Assembly: GCF_022647325.1 (NCBI RefSeq)
Contig: NZ_CP071408.1
Coordinates: 1-64,000 of the forward strand
Length of the DNA stretch: 64,000 bases
Direction: 5' to 3'
Source: Pantoea deleyi
Lineage (GTDB): Bacteria; Pseudomonadota; Gammaproteobacteria; Enterobacterales; Enterobacteriaceae
The translations under genes were made by a program, and so were the position numbers. Shown here in pieces: positions 17,496-25,612 of this stretch (within the stretch, counting starts at the first letter, position 1; every line of letters begins with the position of its first letter). Below the pieces are notes generated by a model. That model ran no database searches and was not told the origin of the DNA. It saw only the letters and a program-made list of their open reading frames with translations.

Positions 17496-18245
17496 TTATT
17501 TTTTACCGCCCTGAGAAGAGATGTTCCGGGCCGTCAGCTTGTTTGGCACCAGCCAGCGGTTCATGCCCTTCTGCGCGCTGTCCATGTGCAGCGATCGCAG
17601 GTGAATTTCTCCCGCCACTTCGCAGACAACATCTCCGGCATATGGCTGCAGGGTTTCCAGGCCCTTTAGCGACGGAAAGCGCCGCGCCCACGCGGCGATC
17701 ATGTTCTTCATATCGTTTTCCGGCACGCTGTCACACCAGATGGCGAACCAGCCGCGCAGCGTCTCCGGCGTACGGAAAGCCAGCTCAGTTTCAGCCTGAC
17801 GGATGCGGTTCTCCAGCTGGCGTTCCTGATAGTCCGCCGCCTGCCGTTCCCGCCGCGTAGCGTGATTAATTGTCTTATCTGCAGCGTGTTTTGCACGTTC
17901 TGCCCGGCGGAAAACGGCCTCGGGAAACAGCGTGGTGGCAAGCTCGCCTGGCAGCGGTAGCGGGCACACTTCACCCGCCGTGCTGAGGAAAATATCCAGC
18001 GCCCCTTCCCACTCCGGCAGCGGCGCGCGTTTTTCGCGCGGGCGCAGGTAAATGCCCCGGATGCGGTTTAATGTCTGGACGCTGACGCGGCCCCTGCCGC
18101 TCAGCTGCTTCATAAACGCGGCGGCGTAAGGATGGCGGGCCAGCCGCGTCCCCCGCTGCCGCGCGTGCTCAACCGAAACGATGGCCTGCAGGGCGGCCTG
18201 ACGTTCTGGCAGCAGGGTGACGAGAGAGAGTGATTTCGGGATCAT
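17496..18245 (-). CDS. psiA: PsiA, plasmid SOS-inhibition accessory protein
   Basis: The 249-residue arginine-rich protein matches PsiA in length, composition and position directly after psiB, whose stop overlaps its start (ATGA at 18242-18245). PsiA is carried in the leading region of F, IncI and IncL/M plasmids beside psiB; its biochemical role is still unclear. No damage to the frame is seen. Confidence 0.88.
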   Translation of the reverse strand: MIPKSLSLVTLLPERQAALQAIVSVEHARQRGTRLARHPYAAAFMKQLSGRGRVSVQTLNRIRGIYLRPREKRAPLPEWEGALDIFLSTAGEVCPLPLPGELATTLFPEAVFRRAERAKHAADKTINHATRRERQAADYQERQLENRIRQAETELAFRTPETLRGWFAIWCDSVPENDMKNMIAAWARRFPSLKGLETLQPYAGDVVCEVAGEIHLRSLHMDSAQKGMNRWLVPNKLTARNISSQGGKK

Positions 18246-18688
18246 GCGGCGTGTCCTCCCATCAGCAGCGCGGTAACCATCTCACCGGCCCCCGTGAAGC
18301 CCGCCCGCGTGTACTCTGTGATTTTTTTGAGCGTGGCGGACATCACCGCAGGTTCAAACCCGTAGCTGACGCACAGCCGTACACTGGAGCGGGTGCGTAT
18401 GTCGTTAAGCACCATACTCCACAGCGGCGAAGTTGCCGAAGGGCTTACCAGCTCGATGGCAAGTCCAGCCGCATCGGTGCGGGTCAGTCGCAGATGAACC
18501 GGGTACGCCCCGCCCCACTCGCCGCGCATCTCGCAGTCAGTGCGCCAGCAGTCCGGCAGCTGTAGCGCGTTAAGAACGGCCCCGGTCAGGCGCTGGCGGA
18601 AGGTTTCGCCCCGATCGCGGTAGGCTTCAAAATCGCAGGCGGTGAAAGCCTGCAGGGTATTAAGCGTAAATTTTTCTTCTTGAGTCAT
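18242..18688 (-). CDS. psiB: PsiB, inhibitor of RecA-driven SOS induction
   Basis: The start was set at ATG 18688, giving 148 residues, close to the usual 144 of PsiB; the ORF extension to 18760 is non-conserved. Segments such as FTACDFEAYRDRGE and DCWRTDCEMRGEWGGAYPVHL are typical. PsiB binds RecA and prevents SOS induction by the single-stranded DNA entering during conjugation. It is coupled to psiA. Confidence 0.92.
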   Translation of the reverse strand: MTQEEKFTLNTLQAFTACDFEAYRDRGETFRQRLTGAVLNALQLPDCWRTDCEMRGEWGGAYPVHLRLTRTDAAGLAIELVSPSATSPLWSMVLNDIRTRSSVRLCVSYGFEPAVMSATLKKITEYTRAGFTGAGEMVTALLMGGHAA

Positions 18689-18784
18689 GGGATTCAGCTC
18701 TGTATCAGGGGCATGAATCCGGCCCGGATACCGGACCGGAAGAGGGGCTGGCAGGGGCAACCCTGCCAGCTAGGTTGCAACGGT

Positions 18785-19426
18785 TTACCCGTTGAGTTGC
18801 CCCCGCTCAGCCAGTGAAACAGTCTCGTTCCCTGCCACAATGATATGGTCAATCAGCCGTACAGCGACCAGCTCAAGGGCCTTTTGCAAGCGTCCGGTTA
18901 TCGTAATGTCTGCCCGGGATGGCTCATTCTTAAACGAGGGGTGATTGTGGCTCACAATAACCGCTGATGCGTTAAGCTGTAGCGCCCTGTACACCACCTC
19001 CCGGGGATGAATTTCGACGCTTGAAACAGACCCCTGAAATAACTCTTCGTAGGCAAGCAACTGGTGCTGGTTATTCAGAAATGCGACCGCAAAAATTTCC
19101 CTTTCGCGCCAGGCAAGTTTTGCGCTAAAAAAAGCCTCAGATACGTCAGGTGCGGCAAAGAATGTCCCGGTGGGATAGCGATGATCGATAGCGCGTGCGG
19201 CTTCCTCCAGGATCTGGCTCTCCGTGGCCATAACGTAATTTCCCTGCGCATCGCGAATTTGAAGGCGGGTGAAAAAGCGGACGTTATCACTGACGCTCTC
19301 CAGGCAAGGCCCGGGGACTTTAGACGCGGTGCCGTCAGGGTTCTGCGCGTTATGGCTGGACTTCATCTCAACTGCAGCACGATTGGCGGTTGAATCAGGG
19401 GTGACGTTGGCGACTGTGTTTTTCAT
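18785..19426 (-). CDS. radC: RadC/YeeS-family JAB-domain protein
   Basis: The start is ATG 19426 after AAGGAG with seven bases spacing, giving 213 residues. The C-terminal JAB/MPN domain has the metal motif VSHNHPS...PSRAD (H-x-H plus downstream D). Such plasmid and island RadC-like proteins are common but their function is unsettled; the DNA repair role once suggested is not supported for E. coli RadC. It is the first gene after repeat copy 2 and is followed by psiB. Confidence 0.88.
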   Translation of the reverse strand: MKNTVANVTPDSTANRAAVEMKSSHNAQNPDGTASKVPGPCLESVSDNVRFFTRLQIRDAQGNYVMATESQILEEAARAIDHRYPTGTFFAAPDVSEAFFSAKLAWREREIFAVAFLNNQHQLLAYEELFQGSVSSVEIHPREVVYRALQLNASAVIVSHNHPSFKNEPSRADITITGRLQKALELVAVRLIDHIIVAGNETVSLAERGQLNG

Positions 19427-19467
19427 GGCATGGCTCCTTAAATCCGGCTGAGTAGGTGCAGCACGCG

Positions 19468-19805
19468 CTGCGGACCCGAAAAAGACCTTCTCTGACGCGG
19501 GTTTTATCTTTCCGGTCTGGCCTTTCGCGGCGAAGGGCAAAGGAGCAACGGCAGACGACCGGAGTACGGGCGTCACCGGAGGCCGCAGCGCAAGCGAGCC
19601 GGGTTTATGGCGAGTGCGAACGGGCGAGGAACGGCGAAGCGAACCTGTACGGCAGGGCGGATGACGGTGCTACGAAAAGCCCTCCGCGAAAGTCCGGGCC
19701 GGAAGGCAGTAAAAGCCGTCAGGGACCGCCCGGCGGTCCTCCCTGGAGCCGCGGCGGCCCCTCTGCCGGGGCGGTGAAGGCACCGGCGACAGCCGGTTGC
19801 AGGGG
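19468..19805 (-). repeat. Leading-region intergenic repeat, copy 2
   Basis: Non-coding GC-rich DNA upstream of radC. Bases 19478-19550 pair with copy 1. The core at 19571-19599 (CACCGGAGGCCGCAGCGCAA) pairs with copy 3 at 21645-21670. The segment GCGAACGGGCGAGGA also recurs in copy 3. This copy therefore links the two subfamilies. Confidence 0.75.
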
Positions 19806-20200
19806 TTGCGTCAGCGATGGAAACCCGCAGGGCCGGGACGGCCTGCCGGCCCGGTGCGCAGCATGACAGCGCGCCCGGACGCCCAAAACCCTGTTCCCGG
19901 ACAGGCAGTCATGCCGCAGATTCTGAACACGGGGAAAAACAGACTGCTGAAACAGAAACCGCGTAAGATCCTTAAAAACAGACCTGTTTTTACTACATCA
20001 TGCCGGCCCTGAATCCTGAACCCGCCCAAATTAATGCCCTGCAGCCGCACGCACAGGCGGATTTTTCATCGTGAGTTCCGTAATGCCTTCAGGGACACGG
20101 GCGGTGGGGCCGCAGGCCCTGCCGCCGCTGTTGCCGGTGCAGGCGGCGGGGTTTTGCCCGGATGGAACCGGCAGCGGGCCTCCCTGCCCGGCCCCCTTTA
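19806..20200. other. Gene-free interval upstream of radC repeat
   Basis: About 400 bases between the second DUF1380 gene's end and repeat copy 2 hold no frame with a ribosome site. GC-rich arms and short inverted repeats occur, but no clear terminator with a T run was found. Confidence 0.5.
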
Positions 20201-20596
20201 TTACTGGTTTATAGCGAGGTATGCGCGCCTGAGTGCGGCCTGAATCGCGTCCGTTTGTCTGCCTGAGCCTGCATCCGGCAGCCTGCCCGCCGCCTGCATC
20301 AGTATTTCCAGATCGCCAGCAGACAGGGTCACGGGACGGCTAAGCTGTCCGGCGGCATAGCGAGTGTTATCGGCGAGCACGCGGAGGGTTTCGGCTCCCA
20401 CACCCGCCTCGTGCTGCGCATCCCTGTCCCACGTGGCGAGGTCGCAGACGATTTCGGCGGCGGTTTCCGCCGTTACGTGCTCCTCCCCCATAACCCGTAT
20501 CACGTCTTCTTTACGCCAGATAATCAGCGTGATCTTCCTGTCGCCCTCAAACTGAATTTTCAGGTCGTTACACAGCTGGCTTACGGTTCCGTACAT
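20201..20596 (-). CDS. DUF1380-type leading-region protein (paralogue 1)
   Basis: The 131-residue protein begins MYGTVSQLCNDL and has a TLIIWRKEDV strand and an HVTAETAAEIV helix shared with the next gene upstream at 20649-21071. These small acidic proteins are common in conjugative leading regions of enterobacterial plasmids and have no proven function. Its start follows AAGGAG. The adjacent paralogue shows a tandem gene duplication with later divergence. Confidence 0.75.
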   Translation of the reverse strand: MYGTVSQLCNDLKIQFEGDRKITLIIWRKEDVIRVMGEEHVTAETAAEIVCDLATWDRDAQHEAGVGAETLRVLADNTRYAAGQLSRPVTLSAGDLEILMQAAGRLPDAGSGRQTDAIQAALRRAYLAINQ

Positions 20597-20648
20597 GGTT
20601 TTCTCCTTACCGGGGCAGCCCTGCCGCCCCGTGCTGTCAGATTCGTGT

Positions 20649-21071
20649 TTATTCGCCGCTCTGCTCTCTCAGCAGCGCACTGATCCGAAAGAGCGCCGCC
20701 GTTTCCGCCGGGAACCGGCGGGCAGATGCGCCTTCACCGTTCTGTGCATCCTCAAGCCGCATAAAGTCCCACGCCACTTTAAGTGCCGACTCAAGCGCGG
20801 CGGCGGGCACGGTCGCCACGCGGGCCTGCTTTTCCTCCTTGCGGATGTTCTCCAGCACCGCCTGAAGGGTTTCCAGGCTCACGCCATAATCGTGCTGCGC
20901 GTCCAGCCCGCAGATTTGCTGCACGATTTCAGCGGCGGTTTCTTCCGTTACGCTTTCGTCGTCGAGAACGGCCAACACGTCCTCTTTTGTCCAGATAATC
21001 AGCGTCATAAGCTCGTCAGATTTGAAACGCTGCAACAGGCGGGCGCAAAGTTCGTTAACGGTTCCGTACAT
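20649..21071 (-). CDS. DUF1380-type leading-region protein (paralogue 2)
   Basis: The 140-residue product shares the MYGTV start, TLIIWTKEDV and SVTEETAAEIV with its downstream neighbour, while the C-terminal third is divergent. AAAGGA precedes ATG 21071. It lies between the klcA/ardB-type gene and paralogue 1, so all three probably form one operon behind repeat copy 3. Confidence 0.75.
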   Translation of the reverse strand: MYGTVNELCARLLQRFKSDELMTLIIWTKEDVLAVLDDESVTEETAAEIVQQICGLDAQHDYGVSLETLQAVLENIRKEEKQARVATVPAAALESALKVAWDFMRLEDAQNGEGASARRFPAETAALFRISALLREQSGE

Positions 21072-21116
21072 GGTCTTTTCCTTTTAAGAGGGGCGGCCAT
21101 GCCGCCCCGTGATTTA

Positions 21117-21554
21117 TCAGTTCAGGGCACAGAAAATGGCGGCGGCTTCGGGATGGCCTTTCACACATTCCATCAGCTGGCGGTGGCGCTGGCAGAAGTG
21201 CGCGCTGAGTTCTTCGTCGTCGTGGCGGTCGTACAGCCAGCTGCGATGGTTAAGAACCAGCGCCGTGATAATGATCCCCGCCGCGTCGGCGCTAATTTCC
21301 AGCTCCGTCCAGTGATACGGGTTTGAATACATGTAGCGTTCTTCGCCTTCCGGCTTCATGTACCCGCCGCCGCCCGGCAGTTGTACGAAATCCCAGACCG
21401 TACCGTCATAGTTCGCCAGGTAGCGGCTGGCGTAGAGGTACACGTTGTTTTCAGCCTGCGCGTAATCGTGACCAAACAGGGAAGGCAGAAAACGCAGGCT
21501 GACAAAATCGGCCAGAACAGACGCCGGTTGTAAAACGTGGGGTTGTGTGTTCAT
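21117..21554 (-). CDS. klcA: Antirestriction protein, ArdB/KlcA family
   Basis: The 145-residue protein matches the antirestriction family in length and in FLPSLFG near the N-terminus, YDGTVWDFVQLPGGGGYM in the middle, and ELSADAAGIIITALVL-type segment. These proteins relieve type I restriction of incoming DNA in vivo, probably without mimicking DNA directly. It is the first gene behind repeat copy 3, in keeping with an early-entry role. The ribosome site is weak. Confidence 0.92.
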   Translation of the reverse strand: MNTQPHVLQPASVLADFVSLRFLPSLFGHDYAQAENNVYLYASRYLANYDGTVWDFVQLPGGGGYMKPEGEERYMYSNPYHWTELEISADAAGIIITALVLNHRSWLYDRHDDEELSAHFCQRHRQLMECVKGHPEAAAIFCALN

Positions 21555-21604
21555 CAGACATCTCAGCAGTCAGAGGGGGTTAAAGTTCCGGCCTGTGCCG
21601 TGAC

Positions 21605-21835
21605 TGAATGACAGCCCGGCGGAAAGCGGAGTGTTCAGGAGCGACACCGCAGGCCGCAGCGCAAGCGAGCGGGAGACGGGATTACGCACGGCGCTGGCGC
21701 GAATTTCTGAGCGGCGGCGCGACGGAAGTAAGCGCGGCGGAGCGAGTGCGAACGGGCGAGGATGGCGAGCGGAGCGATCTCTTGAACACGCAGCGGCCGG
21801 GCTAAAGTGAAGTCACGGCACCGGCCGCAGTCCGC
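21605..21835 (-). repeat. Leading-region intergenic repeat, copy 3
   Basis: Upstream of the antirestriction gene. It carries the family core GCGACACCGCAGGCCGCAGC at 21641-21660, followed by CGAACGGGCGAGGATGGCGA at about 21747-21766 and GCGGCCGGGCTAAAGTGA near 21792, each with a counterpart in copies 2, 4 and 6. Confidence 0.75.
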
Positions 21836-22017
21836 ACGGATAGGTTTTTTTGCCCTGTCCCGCCGCATGGCGGAATAAAGCGGCGCGCAGCAACATCCGA
21901 TTTGCATTTGTCCACAATCCGGGTGCATAGACTGGCGATAACCCTGTGGACTAAAGCGCGGCGGCCGCAGTATCTGAGTACAGACAGCAGGCGGCCATAA
22001 AATGACCGCTCGGTCCG

Positions 22018-22248
22018 TTATTTCAGGTGGCTGCGCATTTCGGCAGCGCGCCGGTACAGCGCAACCAGTTCTGTATCAATCTGCTCGATTAGCATTCCGG
22101 CCATCTTCTGGGCCGGCGCCGCGCCGCGGAAAAGATGGCGCTTTGTCATGTCCCGCAGCCGCAGATGAAACTCGTAAAGCGATTCCTCCAGGTCGTTAAT
22201 ATCGTCGGTAAGCTGCGTGTTATCGGTTGTCAGTGTCTGGTCTGTCAT
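22018..22248 (-). CDS. Small plasmid protein, 76 aa
   Basis: A helical, charged protein without membrane segments, starting at ATG 22248 after an AGGAG site. It follows the methylase gene by 33 bases and is probably co-transcribed with it. Similar short proteins occur beside leading-region methylases, but no function is known to me. Confidence 0.6.
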   Translation of the reverse strand: MTDQTLTTDNTQLTDDINDLEESLYEFHLRLRDMTKRHLFRGAAPAQKMAGMLIEQIDTELVALYRRAAEMRSHLK

Positions 22249-22281
22249 GATGCTGTGCTCCTGGTCTGGTTAAGAAAAATG

Positions 22282-22935
22282 TTATGCGGCACGGGCGGAA
22301 CGGGCAGCGCGCAGCTCACCCAGGCGGCGCAGGCCGGCAGTGTGGTACTGCTCCAGCAGTTCGATCCCGATCCAGCGGCGGCCGCACTGGTCAGCCGCGA
22401 CGCAGGTCGAGCCGGAACCTGCAAACGGGTCTAAAACCAGGTCGCCGGGCTTCGTGAAGGTTTCAATAAGCGGCTGCAACACGCTCACCGGTTTTTCGGT
22501 AGGGTGGTGCCGGTTGCCCGTGTACTGCCAGGGCATCACGTCGGGTAAAGGCTTCGCCGGCAGCGGCGGGCGTCCTTTAGCCAGCAGGTAGGCGCTTTCA
22601 TGCTGATACCCGACAAATGCCGATTTCGATGCGTACGTTTTGGTAAACACAAGGTGCCCGACGACGCGAAAGCCCGCCGCTTTCCATGCCTGCATAAAGA
22701 TGTCCACGCGGTTCCAGCCGTAGAAACTCACCGCCAGGCTGTCCTTTTTAAGTACGCGGAACATTTCACGGCTGGCCGGCAGCACCCACTCGTCGCTCAC
22801 GTCGTTGGCGATCGAACGGCCGGAGCGGTCCTTAAAGCCGACGAGGTACGGGGGATCGGTCAGAATGAAGTCGATGCTGTTATCCGGAAAGCCGGCCATG
22901 ATCTCTACGCTGTCGCCACGCATGAATCGGGACAT
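22282..22935 (-). CDS. Orphan DNA adenine/cytosine-N4 methyltransferase, beta class
   Basis: The start is ATG 22935 (AGGAG site), giving 217 residues. The catalytic motif TDPPYLVGF comes first and the S-adenosylmethionine motif DPFAGSGST near the C-terminus, which is the beta-class order. No restriction enzyme is nearby. Behind a leading-region repeat, it may protect the incoming plasmid from host restriction, as proposed for other leading-region methylases. The recognition site cannot be read from sequence. Confidence 0.9.
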   Translation of the reverse strand: MSRFMRGDSVEIMAGFPDNSIDFILTDPPYLVGFKDRSGRSIANDVSDEWVLPASREMFRVLKKDSLAVSFYGWNRVDIFMQAWKAAGFRVVGHLVFTKTYASKSAFVGYQHESAYLLAKGRPPLPAKPLPDVMPWQYTGNRHHPTEKPVSVLQPLIETFTKPGDLVLDPFAGSGSTCVAADQCGRRWIGIELLEQYHTAGLRRLGELRAARSARAA

Positions 22936-22984
22936 AGTTATGCTCCTGAGTGTAGGGGGGCACCCCTGTGGTGCCGTGACCACC

Positions 22985-23170
22985 ACAAAGACGGGCGTAA
23001 AGCGGAGCAGGCAGGGGCGACACCGGAAGCCGCACGCGCCGCCGGAGCGGACTGAATGTCCCGCGCACGGCGGGGAACGGGTGAGGATGGCGGCGAAGCT
23101 TCCCTTGCAGGCGAAGCGGCCCGGCTACCGTGAGGGCACGGCACTTTATCCCTGCCGGTTTCCGGCCGCA
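22985..23170 (-). repeat. Leading-region intergenic repeat, copy 4
   Basis: Upstream of the methylase. Bases from 23011 to about 23090 are nearly identical to 24886-24960 and 40235-40309, and the following CCCTTGCAGGCGAAGCGGCC matches copy 6 at about 40328. It includes the core GCGACACCGGAAGCCGCA at 23017-23034. Confidence 0.85.
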
Positions 23171-23262
23171 GGACGGGAAGCGGCAAAAGAGGCGGAGCGA
23201 AGCGACTTCATTATCCCTTACAGATGAGATGCCGCCGGTCGGGGCGGCATCGGATGAAAATA

Positions 23263-23601
23263 TCAGGGCCGGTAATCTTCCCACCGGCAGTCGCTGCGGT
23301 CACAGATGACGGGCGCATCCGGCGAACCGCTCACCCTCCACTCATCGAGGAACCGCAGTCCGGCCAGCGTTTCTGCCTCACGTTCATCGAGCAGAACGAT
23401 GCTTTTGAGCCAGACGCTGCCCCGATCAAACTGCCAGTAGCAGCCCTGCGAACAGTCGGGGCGCTCCGGTGTCCACCAGTTTTCGCCCATCCGTTCGCAT
23501 GCGGCTTCGGCCAGCCTAAAGTCCTGCCCGCTGAGCAGCATGTGGTATTCGTGTGAGGTGCTGCCTGTTTCTTCCTGATAACTGACCAGCCAGATGTTCA
23601 T
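23263..23601 (-). CDS. Hypothetical leading-region protein, 112 aa
   Basis: Tryptophan- and acid-rich soluble protein; start ATG 23601 overlaps the stop of the previous gene (ATGA) and has GGAGG upstream. Third gene of the yubB operon. Family not recognised. Confidence 0.65.
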   Translation of the reverse strand: MNIWLVSYQEETGSTSHEYHMLLSGQDFRLAEAACERMGENWWTPERPDCSQGCYWQFDRGSVWLKSIVLLDEREAETLAGLRFLDEWRVSGSPDAPVICDRSDCRWEDYRP

Positions 23602-23846
23602 TCAGTCTCCCTCCGGGCCTTCATGCTTTCTGCACAGTCGCGCATAAATCCCCAGCTGAGACTGATATCAGCATCCAGCGTCCTGTCCGCAAGTTCGATC
23701 GCTGTAGTTACTTCACCGGGCGTAAGTTCCGGGTCAATGTCCTCAAAGTCGTCCGCCATCCAGATGTGGGCCACGCACGGCGTATCCGGGGCAAATCCCG
23801 ACAGGCTGGCCATCAGGCCCGCCAGGGTAAGTTCTCTTTTCATCAT
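23598..23846 (-). CDS. Hypothetical leading-region protein, 82 aa
   Basis: Small acidic protein with no membrane segment. It lies 33 bases after the yubB frame and overlaps the 23263 gene by four bases. A GC-rich hairpin at 23853-23872 precedes it. No family assigned. Confidence 0.6.
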   Translation of the reverse strand: MMKRELTLAGLMASLSGFAPDTPCVAHIWMADDFEDIDPELTPGEVTTAIELADRTLDADISLSWGFMRDCAESMKARRETE

Positions 23847-23879
23847 CCTGTCCGGCGGGGCTTCCCCCGCCGTCTCCCG

Positions 23880-24808
23880 TCAGCCGCCATAATGGCCGAT
23901 GTTGTTTACTATCCAGTCCGGCCCGGTCACGCACGCAATGCCGTCCTCGTCCTCTTCATCCCGTTCCAGCTCACCGCAACGGCTGTCGGTCAGTTCGCCA
24001 TCGCTGTAGGCAGCGAACCCGCAGAAGTTACAGCCGCTTTCTGCGTACCAGTGCTCAGCAGTCACACTGAAACGCCTGCTTAGAGCTTCAAAGACCCGGC
24101 TGTCCGGCGGAGACCAGGGGGTGTCAAAATGCACTTCCATAAAGTCCGGCCCGCAATCACCCACCTCCAGTGCGTACCCCATTGGCCACTTCACGCCGTA
24201 CTGCGCGATATTAAACTCATAGCCGCCTGGCACGCCGTCCAGCAGGCCACCGTTGAAACCGTTAATTTCCACATTGAGACGGGTGGGGAGCAGCAGATGC
24301 ATGTCAAATTCAGCAGAGCCGTCTGCAATAGAATCACTGTCACTCGTGCTGATCCAGAACTCACTCACACTGCTCCCGCGCATGCCTGACCAGTCGAAAA
24401 ACTTACGCTTCCATAAACTATTCATCACCGCTTGTGCCTCATCATCCAGCACATCCCACGTGCAGCTTCGGATACCGGTGGCCAGCCACAGGTCGTGCAG
24501 CCGGTAGCAGGTTTCGTCCGTCAGTTCCGCGCCGTCGCGCAGCTGCACGAGCCACTGCGTAAAGGCGCGGTTTTCCGGCGTATCTTCACCCTTCCCCGCC
24601 GCCGTCAGCGCCGGGAAAGGCGCATACGTTTCGTCCGTAACAGGACGCAGCAGCCCAGCCCAGCGCAGCCTGCCAGGAACAGTTGAATACCCTCCGCTTC
24701 TGCCCGTGCGTATGCAGGACGCACCTCTCCCCGCATATGGGCCCGTACCTGACTCACGTTCTCCGACAGGCCGGTCACACGCAGCCTGTTTGCACACCAG
24801 TTCGGCAT
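23880..24808 (-). pseudogene. yubB: yubB (DUF1281) gene broken by a 5-bp tandem duplication
   Basis: The proper start is ATG 24808 (MPNWCANRLRVTG), the typical DUF1281 start. The frame runs to LFLAGCAGL and is then thrown out of register by a duplicated AGCCC (24652-24656 and 24657-24661). Removing one copy restores LFLAGCAGLLRPVTDE and a continuous frame to the stop at 23880, including a long C-terminal domain of about 250 residues. The second part alone is a 305-residue open frame with a non-family N-terminus. DUF1281 genes are common in plasmid leading regions; function unknown. The break could be a natural loss or an assembly error. Confidence 0.82.
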
Positions 24809-24812
24809 GATC

Positions 24813-24960
24813 CTCTCCTCAGTCAATGGTTGCACGGCCTCACCTGCGCCGTGCCGACACAGCAGCCGGGCGCAAAGTGAAGCCAGCAGGGGCGACACCG
24901 GAAGCCGCACGCGCCGCCGGAGCGGACTGAATGTCCCGCGCACGGCGGGGAACGGGTGAG
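24813..24960 (-). repeat. Leading-region repeat copy 5; left 148-bp direct repeat
   Basis: This block is identical to 40162-40309, base for base, as far as can be read. It starts just upstream of the yubB start and contains the family core at about 24892. After 24960 the homology stops abruptly, which marks the left edge of the 15-kb cargo. Confidence 0.93.
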
Positions 24961-25168
24961 CAATTGTGTTACGAGTCAATGCTGTTTTGCTTTCGGAAGG
25001 GGATATTTAGCCCAATGACAGTTTTAAGCTGAGAGTGTCACTGATGAGTTCATGAGCCAGTAGTTTTCATAAGGGACGCCATACAGGAAAGCAGGCGAAG
25101 CCGCATTTGAGATCCGCCTGTTTATCGTTTATCAGTTCTGCACTATGTAAGTAGTGCATCAGTGATGA
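24961..25168. other. Left edge of cargo, non-coding
   Basis: The first bases after the repeat are AT-richer. A hairpin TGCACTA/TAGTGCA lies at 25139-25158, just beyond the SemiSWEET stop, and may help end that transcript, although no long T run follows. Confidence 0.45.
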
Positions 25169-25612
25169 CTACTTATTTTCTCTTTTTAAACGGGATTCAT
25201 CTGGTGTTTTAAGAGGGCGCAGCCGCCTGATGCGTGGCTTGAGTATGACGCGAGGCATTCTCACGAGCCTGCGGCTGTTTTTGTTGAAAACAGGGCGTTC
25301 ATGCCAGAGTTTTAATAAGATCACAGTCAGTGCGAGGAGTGCAGTAATACCATTTGCCGTCATCACTGGAATATCGCTCATACGAAAGCCATACCATGCC
25401 CAGCAACTGACACCAAAAAACAGAGCTCCCCACATACCCAGTGATAGTCCACTGGTATCTTTGTTTTTAATAATGTGAAGGACCTGTAGGCAGAAAGACC
25501 CGGTGGTGACCCAGGCAGCAAGCGTGCCCAGCCATACTGGCCAGGGAGAGAGTAAAAAGGCCGACAGCAGCGCCGCTATGATGGTTAATACAACCAGTAG
25601 GATATTTTTCAT
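25169..25612 (-). CDS. SemiSWEET/PQ-loop-like small sugar transporter
   Basis: The 147-residue membrane protein has an extra N-terminal hydrophobic segment, then a three-helix core (about residues 25-105) and a very basic soluble tail of about 40 residues. The core motif TGSFCLQVLHIIKNKDTSGL matches the SemiSWEET pattern T-x-S-F-x-P-Q-V with Leu in place of the usual Pro. SemiSWEETs work as dimers in facilitated sugar movement. It overlaps the dehydrogenase stop by ATGA, so it is the last gene of that operon. Confidence 0.75.
   Translation of the reverse strand: MKNILLVVLTIIAALLSAFLLSPWPVWLGTLAAWVTTGSFCLQVLHIIKNKDTSGLSLGMWGALFFGVSCWAWYGFRMSDIPVMTANGITALLALTVILLKLWHERPVFNKNSRRLVRMPRVILKPRIRRLRPLKTPDESRLKRENK

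Noticed and set aside
20595..21326. Plus-strand 243-residue frame
   Set aside because: Shadow of the two DUF1380 genes and klcA in GC-rich DNA.
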